Source: Brevundimonas sp.
GTDB lineage: Bacteria > Pseudomonadota > Alphaproteobacteria > Caulobacterales > Caulobacteraceae
Assembly (NCBI GenBank): GCA_031119155.1
Contig: JAVHYH010000108.1
Coordinates: forward strand, 1-10,693
Length of the DNA stretch: 10,693 nucleotides
Reading direction: 5' to 3'
Positions 5,190-10,693 of the stretch are shown here, piece by piece. The notes below the pieces were generated by a model. That model worked only from the letters and a program-made list of their open reading frames with translations. It ran no database searches and had not been told where the DNA came from. How positions within the stretch are numbered: position 1 is the stretch's first letter; each line of letters begins with the position of its first letter. The position numbers were made by a program, and so were the translations under genes.

Positions 5190-6077
5190 TTGAGCGAACG
5201 TCAGCGCGGTCTCGGCCGGGGATTGTCGGCCCTTCTGGGAGAACAGGCCGCCGAGGCGGTGGCCGTGGACGGCTCGCCGCCGCCCGCCGGCGTGCGCATC
5301 GTGCCGATCGAGAGCCTGAAGCCGAACCCGGACCAGCCGCGCAAGATCTTCACCCCGGAGATCCTCGAGGAGCTGTCCACCTCGATCCGCGACAAGGGCG
5401 TGTTGCAGCCGATCCTGGTGCGCTCGCAGCCCGGCGAGGACGGCGTCTGGCAGATCATCGCCGGCGAGCGCCGCTGGCGCGCCTCGCAGATGGCCCGCCT
5501 GACCGAGGTGCCGGTCGTCATTCGTGAAATGGACGACGTCGAGGTGTTCGAGGTCGCCATCATTGAGAACGTCCAGCGCGCGGACCTCAACCCGCTGGAA
5601 GAGGCCGACGCCTATCGCCAGCTGATGAACCGCTTCGGCCGCACCCAGGACGCGGTGGCCGGCATCGTCGGCAAGAGCCGCAGCCATGTGGCCAACACCC
5701 TGCGCCTGCTGCAGCTGCCGGACGAGGTGCTGGACTATGTGCGCGACGGCCAGATGAGCGCGGGCCACGCCCGGGCGCTGATCAACACCGTCAACGCCGG
5801 TGATCTGGCCGACCAGATCGTGCGCGAAGGGCTGAACGTCCGTCAGGCCGAGGCGCTGGCGCGTCGTTCGAACGAAGGCCCGAAGCCGGCGAAGGCCGGA
5901 AGCTCGCGGGCTGATGGCGAAGGCTCGGCCGACGTTGCCGCGCTGGAGCAGGATCTGGCCGACGCCCTGGGCCTGAAGGTCCAGCTGACCGACAAGGGCG
6001 GCAAGGGCGAGATCACCATCCGCTACGGCACCCTGGAACAGCTGGACGACCTCTGCCGCCGCCTGATGCGGGGCTGA
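5190..6077 (+). CDS. parB: Chromosome partitioning protein ParB (Spo0J family)
   Basis: This 295-residue parS-binding CTPase clamp is the centromere-binding half of the segregation system. In order: an N-terminal ParA-stimulating segment LGRGLSALLG (8-17); the CTP-binding domain with LKPNPDQPRK (43-52), the GERRWRAS box (92-99) and ENVQR (126-130); the helix-turn-helix parS-recognition region around FGRTQDAVAGIVGKSRSHVA (149-168); a variable linker (about 228-247); and a C-terminal dimerisation domain ending RYGTLEQLDDLCRRL (278-292). Length matches caulobacter ParB. The start is TTG at 5190, preceded by a weak AGAACGGA; no other in-frame start preserves the N-terminal motif. It follows parA after a short AT-richer 30-nt spacer. 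The rare start codon may lower its translation. Confidence 0.96.
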   Translation: MSERQRGLGRGLSALLGEQAAEAVAVDGSPPPAGVRIVPIESLKPNPDQPRKIFTPEILEELSTSIRDKGVLQPILVRSQPGEDGVWQIIAGERRWRASQMARLTEVPVVIREMDDVEVFEVAIIENVQRADLNPLEEADAYRQLMNRFGRTQDAVAGIVGKSRSHVANTLRLLQLPDEVLDYVRDGQMSAGHARALINTVNAGDLADQIVREGLNVRQAEALARRSNEGPKPAKAGSSRADGEGSADVAALEQDLADALGLKVQLTDKGGKGEITIRYGTLEQLDDLCRRLMRG

Positions 6078-6080
6078 GCC

Positions 6081-6716
6081 ATGTCGGCGGCGGCGCCCGA
6101 GGCAGCGAAAGGGATCATCGATCTCTACAGCCGCCGGGCCGACGACTGGGACGCCGATCGCGGGCGCGGTCTTGAGGCTGAAAAGCCCTGGCTGGACGCC
6201 TTCCTGACCCATGTCCCTGCACAGGGACAGGTTCTCGATCTGGGCTGCGGCTCGGGCGAACCGGTCGCGCGCTATCTGATCGAACAGGGCCGGGCGGTGA
6301 CCGGGGTGGATGCCTCACCCGGCGCTATAGCCCTGTGTCAGAAGCGTTTCCCGGATCACGACTGGGTCGTCGCGGATATGCGGGGACTGGATCTGGGCCG
6401 CGTTTTCGATGGACTGATCGCCTGGCACAGCAGCTTCCACCTGACGCGTGAGGACCAGCGCGCCCTGTTCGCGGTCCATGCCCGCCATCTGCGGCCCGGC
6501 GGGGTGCTGATGTTCACCTCCGGGGATCAGGACGACGAGACGATCGGCGAATGGCGCGGCGAGCCGCTCTATCACGCCAGCCTGTCGACGGCGGAGTATC
6601 GGGACCGGCTCAGGGAGGCGGGTTTCGAGGTCCTCGACCATGCGGTCGGGGATTATGCGCGGGGCGGCGTGACGGTCTGGCTCGCGCGGCGGGTCGATGG
6701 CAGGATGGGGGAATGA
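6081..6716 (+). CDS. Class I SAM-dependent methyltransferase, substrate unknown
   Basis: This 211-residue protein has the Rossmann methyltransferase fold: an N-terminal YSRRADDWDADR cap (16-27), motif I VLDLGCGSGEP (51-61), acidic ribose-binding VTGVDASP (73-80), DWVVADMRGLDL (94-105), DGLIAWHSSFHL (110-121) in the motif IV position, and LRPGGVLMFTSG (137-148). It resembles small-molecule or ubiquinone/tocopherol-type (Methyltransf_11/25-like) enzymes more than DNA or rRNA methylases, but the substrate cannot be read from sequence. ATG 6081 is 3 nt after the parB stop, so it is probably co-transcribed with parB. Its stop overlaps the next start (ATGA). No link to chromosome partitioning is demonstrated. 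Confidence 0.88.
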   Translation: MSAAAPEAAKGIIDLYSRRADDWDADRGRGLEAEKPWLDAFLTHVPAQGQVLDLGCGSGEPVARYLIEQGRAVTGVDASPGAIALCQKRFPDHDWVVADMRGLDLGRVFDGLIAWHSSFHLTREDQRALFAVHARHLRPGGVLMFTSGDQDDETIGEWRGEPLYHASLSTAEYRDRLREAGFEVLDHAVGDYARGGVTVWLARRVDGRMGE

Positions 6717-6898
6717 CAGACAAGCCCTCCAACCCGACCGCCGAAGCGATGAAGAAGGCCCTCGCCGCCAAGAAGGCCGGCGGCTCGACGCCGTCCAGCG
6801 GCGGCTTCAAGCCCGCCCAGCACGCCGAAAAGGCCATGGCGCACCAGAGCAGCGCGGCCAACAAGCCGGCGTTCAGGAAGGCGTCGAAGCGGGGCTAA
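6713..6898 (+). CDS. Small basic, probably disordered protein (61 aa), function unknown
   Basis: ATG 6713 overlaps the methyltransferase stop in ATGA and has a good AGGA ribosome-binding sequence at 6702-6705, 7 nt upstream. The product starts MTDKPSNPTAEAMKKALAAK and ends FRKASKRG. It is rich in Lys, Ala, Ser, Gly and Pro, has no Cys and no hydrophobic segment, and is strongly basic, so it is likely a soluble disordered protein, perhaps nucleic-acid or ribosome associated (inference only). I recall similar short Lys/Ala-rich proteins in alphaproteobacteria but cannot name a family. Support for being real comes from the coupled start, the SD and the tight 4-nt convergent overlap with holA rather than from recognised homology. 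Confidence 0.72.
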   Translation: MTDKPSNPTAEAMKKALAAKKAGGSTPSSGGFKPAQHAEKAMAHQSSAANKPAFRKASKRG

Positions 6899-6904
6899 AG
6901 CCCC
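6891..6904. other. Short stem-loop at the convergent stop codons
   Basis: GGGGC-TAAA-GCCCC forms a perfect 5-bp stem whose loop contains the TAA stop of the small + strand gene and most of the opposing TAG stop of holA. It is the only hairpin visible at the junction between the two convergent operons. There is no T-tract on either side, so it is not called an intrinsic terminator. It may be a weak bidirectional signal or chance. Confidence 0.35.
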
Positions 6905-7947
6905 AGTCGCCGCGCGCGTGACGAGATCTCCAGGATCAGCCGTTCGGCGATCAGCTGGTCGGGCGAGCCCGTGGTCTTGGTGGCGATGTCGGCGGCGTTG
7001 ACGCTGTCCAGCACCTTGTCGAGGTCTTCCAGACGCCAGAGACGGGCCTGGCGCAGCATTTCGGCCTCCTGTTTCCAGAACACGCCGGCGGCCTTGGCGG
7101 CCTCCTTGGCGTTGGCTCCGTTGCCTTGCAGGATGTTGATCCGCCTCAGTTTTCCGAGATGGATCGACGCTTGTCTCACCGCCATGACAGGGCTTTCGCC
7201 CTCGGCGAAGGCGCGACGCAGGCCGGACTGGGCGGGGGCGGGACGACCGCCGAAGGCCTGCAGCGCCGCGTCCTGCAGCGAGGCGTCCGGCTCGACGCCC
7301 AGATGCTGTTCCAGCTCGGCGGTGTCGATGGTGCGGCTGCTGCCCGGCCCGATGTAGAGGATCAGCCGCTCGATTTCCTGCCGCATCAGGCCGCGCTCGC
7401 GGGGCAGGCGGGAGACGAAGCGGTCCAGGGCGTCCTGCGTCAGCCCGACCTTGTCGCCGGCGAGGGCTTCACGGGTCATGCGGGCCACGTCGCCGGTCTC
7501 ATCTTCATAGCAGGCGATGCCGACGGCGGCCTTGTCCGCCTCGGCCGCCTTGCGCAGGGCGGAATCGCGGCCCAGCGCCCCGGCCTCGATGACCAGCATG
7601 CAGTCCGGGTTGAAGTCCCCGGCGGCGTGGCTCTTGAGCGCGGCCGCCAGCATCTTGTCGATTGCGGCCTTCTCGTTCGACAGGCGCACGCGGACCAGAC
7701 GACGACCGCCGATCATGCTGAGCGCGGTCAGGGCCTCGTCCAGCTTCGCTTCGTCGCCGTCGATGTCGCTGTCCGTCAGGACGGTGACGTTGAACGGGTC
7801 GTTCAGGTCCGGGGTGATCGCCTTGCACAGGATCTCGGCCCGCTCGGCGACGCCGGAGCGGTCCTTGCCGTGGATGACGGCGGCCCGGACGGCCTTGTCC
7901 GGGGCCTTGAGGAAGCGATCGACCTCGGGCCGCTTCGCCAGGATCAC
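6895..7947 (-). CDS. holA: DNA polymerase III delta subunit (clamp loader) HolA
   Basis: This 350-residue protein is the delta 'wrench' of the clamp loader, which opens the beta sliding clamp during replication. It begins MILAKRPEVDRFL and has the degenerate nucleotide-fold start AVIHGKDRSG (23-32, not a functional Walker A, as expected for delta), LTALSMIGGRRLVRVRL (73-89), MLVIEAGAL (107-115), the lid-like LPRERGLMRQEIERLILY (161-178) and the C-terminal collar region with AFGGRPAPAQ, SIHLGKLRRI and QLIAERLILEISSRARRLGL. Length fits the family (about 340). The start is GTG at 7947, overlapping the lptE stop by 4 nt. It is the last gene of the leuS-lptE-holA operon; its TAG stop overlaps the stop of the convergent gene. 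Confidence 0.94.
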   Translation of the reverse strand: MILAKRPEVDRFLKAPDKAVRAAVIHGKDRSGVAERAEILCKAITPDLNDPFNVTVLTDSDIDGDEAKLDEALTALSMIGGRRLVRVRLSNEKAAIDKMLAAALKSHAAGDFNPDCMLVIEAGALGRDSALRKAAEADKAAVGIACYEDETGDVARMTREALAGDKVGLTQDALDRFVSRLPRERGLMRQEIERLILYIGPGSSRTIDTAELEQHLGVEPDASLQDAALQAFGGRPAPAQSGLRRAFAEGESPVMAVRQASIHLGKLRRINILQGNGANAKEAAKAAGVFWKQEAEMLRQARLWRLEDLDKVLDSVNAADIATKTTGSPDQLIAERLILEISSRARRLGL

Positions 7948-8432
7948 GGGTTGGACAGGGTCCGGAGGAGGTCCAGCCGGATCAGCCGGGCCAGTTCGGC
8001 CGCGGCCCGCTCCTCGCCGTCCTGCTGGGCGGCGATGGCGGCGTAGGGCTGGTCGGCGGCGGCGTAGCTGGTGGTGACCGTCTCGATGCCGGTGACCGGG
8101 GCGCCGCCATTGACAGGGGTCAGGGTCCAGACGCCGCGCACCGTCAGCTCATAGCGGGTGGCGGTGTCGTCGATCCGGCGGCCCATCGGGCGACGCGACT
8201 GCTCGATAGTGGTCTCGAGCCGCCACAGGGGCGCCTGCGAGCCGTCGCGGCCCAGCGCGTCTTCCAGCTGCTCGCGCACCCGGTAGCCCAGACGGTCATC
8301 CTGGGTGGTGACGGAGATGCGAGACAGCGAGCTGCCGGCGCCCAGGTCGCCATACAGGGGGGTGAAGCCACAGGCCGACAGTCCCGTCAGCGAGACAACG
8401 GCCAGGGCGAGGGCGGCGAGGCGGGCCCTCAT
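7944..8432 (-). CDS. lptE: LPS-assembly lipoprotein LptE
   Basis: This 162-residue outer-membrane lipoprotein would plug the LptD barrel and help deliver lipopolysaccharide to the cell surface. The N-terminus MRARLAALALAVVSLTGLSA is a lipoprotein signal peptide with lipobox LSAC, Cys at residue 21, followed by GFTPLYG; the C-GF-x-PLYG start is the hallmark of alphaproteobacterial LptE. The rest (RISVTTQDDRLGYRVREQLEDAL, then YELTVRGVWTLTP) fits the alternating helix and strand pattern of the family. It sits between leuS and holA with 4-nt overlaps on both sides (ATGA and GTGA), so translation is probably coupled. The leuS-lptE-holA grouping, also seen in other proteobacteria, supports the call. 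Confidence 0.92.
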   Translation of the reverse strand: MRARLAALALAVVSLTGLSACGFTPLYGDLGAGSSLSRISVTTQDDRLGYRVREQLEDALGRDGSQAPLWRLETTIEQSRRPMGRRIDDTATRYELTVRGVWTLTPVNGGAPVTGIETVTTSYAAADQPYAAIAAQQDGEERAAAELARLIRLDLLRTLSNP

Positions 8433-10693
8433 CCGGCGACGACCACGTTGACGATGCGGTCCTTGACCACGACGATCTTCTTCACGGTCAGACCCTCCAG
8501 TCGCGCCTGAACGTCCGGATCGGCCAGGACGAGGGCTTCGACCTCCGCCGGCTCCAGACCCCGGGCGACGCGGATTTCGCCGCGACGCTTGCCGTTGACC
8601 TGGATGGGCAGGACGACCTCGTTGTCAGCCGCCAGAGCCGGATCATAGACCGGCCAGGGCGCGTCCAGGATCATCCCCTCTTCGCCCAGCCGCGTCCAGC
8701 CTTCCTCGGCCAGGTGCGGCGTGAAGGGCGCGACCAGTCGCAGCAGAGCCGAGAGGGCCTGACGGCGGGCGTCGCCGCCGGCCTTCTGGTGATCCCGCAC
8801 GGTGGCGACGAAGGCGTAGAGCTTGGCGATGGCCGAGTTGAAGCGGAAGGCGGTGATGCCCTCGCTGACCGCCTTGATGGCCTTGTGGGTCTCGCGCAGC
8901 AGGGCGGTGTTGGCCTCGGCCTCGCCGGCGAAGGCGGGGTCGTAGCTGTCCACCTCGGCCCAGACGCGCTGGACGAAACGGCTGGCGCCCTCGACGCCGC
9001 CGGGGGTCCATTGCACGTCCCGCTCGGGCGGGCTGTCCGACAGGACGAACAGGCGACCGGCGTCGACGCCATAGGTGTCGACGATCTCCTGCGGGGCGAC
9101 GACGTTCTTCTTCGACTTCGACATCTTCTCGATGTCGCCGATGGTCAGGGTCTCGCCGGTCGAGAGCTGGCGGGCCGAGCGGACGCCGTTGTCGTTCGAC
9201 AGATCGACATCGGTTGGCTCGACCCAGGCGCCGTCGGCGCGGCGGTAGGTCTCGTGGACCACCATCCCCTGGGTGAACAGGCCGGCGAACGGCTCCTTGA
9301 CCGTCATCAGACCCGCGTCGCTCAGGGCGCGGCTGACGAAGCGGGCATAGAGCAGGTGCAGAACGGCGTGCTCGACGCCGCCGATGTACTGATCGACCGG
9401 CAGCCAGTGGTTGGCGGCGCTGTTGGAGATCGGTTCGGCCGCCGTCGGATCGGTGAAGCGGGCGAAATACCAGCTGGAGTCCACGAAGGTGTCCAGGGTG
9501 TCGGTTTCGCGGGTCGCATCACCGTGACACGACGGGCATTTGACATGCTTCCAGGTCGGGTGACGGTCCAGCGGGTTGCCCGGTACGTCAAAGGTCACGT
9601 CCTTGGGCAGTTCCACCGGCAGGTCGGCGGCCGGGACCGCGCCGCAGGCGTCGCAGTGGATGATGGGGATGGGGCAGCCCCAGTAGCGCTGGCGGCTGAC
9701 GCCCCAGTCGCGCAGGCGGTAGATGGTCTTGCCCTCGCCCTGACCGGCGGCCTCGATGCGGGAAATCGCCTCGGCCTTGGCCGCCTCGATCTCCAGACCA
9801 TTGAGGAAGTCGGAGTGGAAGATGGTCCCGGGGCCGGTGTAAGCCTCGGTTTCGACGGCGAAATCGTCGCCGGCACCTTCAGGTCTCACAACCGGGATAA
9901 TGGGCAGGTCGTATTTGGTGGCGAACTCGAAATCGCGCTGGTCATGGGCGGGACATCCGAAGATGGCGCCGGTGCCGTAGTCGGACAGGATGAAGTTGGC
10001 GATCCAGACGGTGACCTCGCGGCCGTCGAACGGGTGCACGACCTTCAGGCCGGTGTTGAAGCCGATCTTCTCGGCCTGTTCGATCTCGGCCTGGGTCGAG
10101 CCGCCCTTGCGGCATTCGGCGATGAAGGCGGCGGCCTCCGGGCTGGTCGCGGCCAGGGCCGTGGCGACCGGGTGGTCGGCGGCGATGCCCATGAAGCTGG
10201 CGCCGAACAGGGTGTCCGGGCGGGTGGTGTAGATCTCCAGACCCTCGGGGGCCGCGACAGGCGCATCGCCGGCCCATTTCCAGGTCATCTGCAGACCCTT
10301 GGAGCGACCGATCCAGTTCTCCTGCATCAGGCGGACCTTGTCCGGCCAGCGGCCTTCCAGCTCCTTCAGACCCTCGATCAGATCGTCAGCGTAGTCGGTG
10401 ATGCGCAGGAACCACTGGTTCAGCTTGCGCTTCTCGACCAGGGCGCCCGAGCGCCAGCCGCGGCCGTCCACGACCTGTTCATTGGCCAAGACGGTGTTGT
10501 CGACCGGATCCCAGTTGACGATCGAGTCCTTGCGATAGACCAGGCCGCGCTTGAACAGCTCCAGGAACCACGCCTGCTGCTTGCCGTAATAGGCCGGGTC
10601 GCAGGTGGCGAACTCGCGGCTCCAGTCCAGCGACAGGCCCAGCAGCTTCAGCTGGTCGCGCATGTTGGCGATGTTGGACCAGGTCCAGTCGCC
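8429..10693 (-). CDS. leuS: Leucyl-tRNA synthetase LeuS (5' end outside window)
   Basis: This cytoplasmic class I synthetase charges tRNA-Leu. The frame runs off the right edge: 754 residues are visible, beginning GDWTWSNIANMRDQLKLLG, so roughly the first 100 residues with the HIGH motif lie beyond 10693. The internal Met at 10663 is not the start. Present are VNWDPVDNTVLANEQV (catalytic domain), the CP1 editing domain with TTRPDTLFG (about 10201-10230) and its TGAIFGCPAHDQRD block, the zinc-type cysteine pairs CDAC (about 9640-9660) and CPSC (9524-9538), SSWYFARF, the class I KMSKS loop (9113-9127), and the anticodon-binding and C-terminal domains. The stop overlaps the lptE start (ATGA). 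It is the first visible gene of the - strand operon. Confidence 0.97.
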   Translation of the reverse strand, partial: GDWTWSNIANMRDQLKLLGLSLDWSREFATCDPAYYGKQQAWFLELFKRGLVYRKDSIVNWDPVDNTVLANEQVVDGRGWRSGALVEKRKLNQWFLRITDYADDLIEGLKELEGRWPDKVRLMQENWIGRSKGLQMTWKWAGDAPVAAPEGLEIYTTRPDTLFGASFMGIAADHPVATALAATSPEAAAFIAECRKGGSTQAEIEQAEKIGFNTGLKVVHPFDGREVTVWIANFILSDYGTGAIFGCPAHDQRDFEFATKYDLPIIPVVRPEGAGDDFAVETEAYTGPGTIFHSDFLNGLEIEAAKAEAISRIEAAGQGEGKTIYRLRDWGVSRQRYWGCPIPIIHCDACGAVPAADLPVELPKDVTFDVPGNPLDRHPTWKHVKCPSCHGDATRETDTLDTFVDSSWYFARFTDPTAAEPISNSAANHWLPVDQYIGGVEHAVLHLLYARFVSRALSDAGLMTVKEPFAGLFTQGMVVHETYRRADGAWVEPTDVDLSNDNGVRSARQLSTGETLTIGDIEKMSKSKKNVVAPQEIVDTYGVDAGRLFVLSDSPPERDVQWTPGGVEGASRFVQRVWAEVDSYDPAFAGEAEANTALLRETHKAIKAVSEGITAFRFNSAIAKLYAFVATVRDHQKAGGDARRQALSALLRLVAPFTPHLAEEGWTRLGEEGMILDAPWPVYDPALAADNEVVLPIQVNGKRRGEIRVARGLEPAEVEALVLADPDVQARLEGLTVKKIVVVKDRIVNVVVAG

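Noticed and set aside
4350..6212. A 620-codon open frame on the - strand opposite parA and parB
   Set aside because: It has the same cause: antisense of strongly coding GC-rich genes, no motifs and unlikely composition.
7126..8077. Long + strand frames opposite holA and lptE
   Set aside because: They are antisense to clearly recognised HolA and LptE, and their product composition is typical of GC-rich shadow frames.
1..10693. A novel defence system, prophage or other accessory island
   Set aside because: All genes are conserved housekeeping or partitioning genes in a familiar order, composition looks uniform, and there are no integrases, transposases or tRNA genes.

Overview
The window is GC-rich bacterial DNA. 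Its gene order and protein sequences point to an alphaproteobacterium of the Caulobacterales, probably Brevundimonas-like. That placement is inferred from protein motifs and synteny, not from a database search. The window is the chromosome-partitioning neighbourhood that normally lies close to the replication origin: mnmE, mnmG, rsmG, parA and parB in a row on the + strand.

Layout. Positions 1-202 hold the end of a small conserved protein. Positions 203-356 are filled by a large palindromic repeat that ends just before the mnmE start. mnmE (357-1664) is followed directly by a second copy of the same repeat family (1665-1797) and then by a perfect 16-bp parS site (1815-1830). mnmG, rsmG and parA overlap head to tail (4-nt and 17-nt overlaps). 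parB follows parA after 30 nt, and a SAM-dependent methyltransferase gene and a 61-codon basic-protein gene follow parB with 3-nt and 4-nt-overlap junctions. These seven genes (mnmE to the small gene) could share transcripts. On the - strand, leuS (5' end outside the window), lptE and holA form a tightly overlapping operon. It converges on the + strand cluster, and the two opposing stop codons overlap at 6895-6898.

How the genes work together. MnmE and MnmG make the 5-carboxymethylaminomethyl modification on wobble uridines of tRNA. RsmG methylates 16S rRNA. ParA, ParB and three parS sites (one in the mnmG leader, one inside mnmG, one inside parA) form the complete DNA segregation system. The centromere is therefore embedded in the operon that encodes its own binding proteins. 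The - strand operon supplies leucyl-tRNA synthetase, the LPS-export lipoprotein LptE and the clamp-loader delta subunit HolA.

The protein-coding content is housekeeping, and I see no novel multi-gene system. The least explained structure is the pair of modular palindromic repeats bracketing mnmE. All four of their arms carry two short hairpins, and the stem sequences differ between arms while base pairing is kept. One copy supplies the apparent Shine-Dalgarno sequence of mnmE. No stretch longer than 300 bases lacks a gene.
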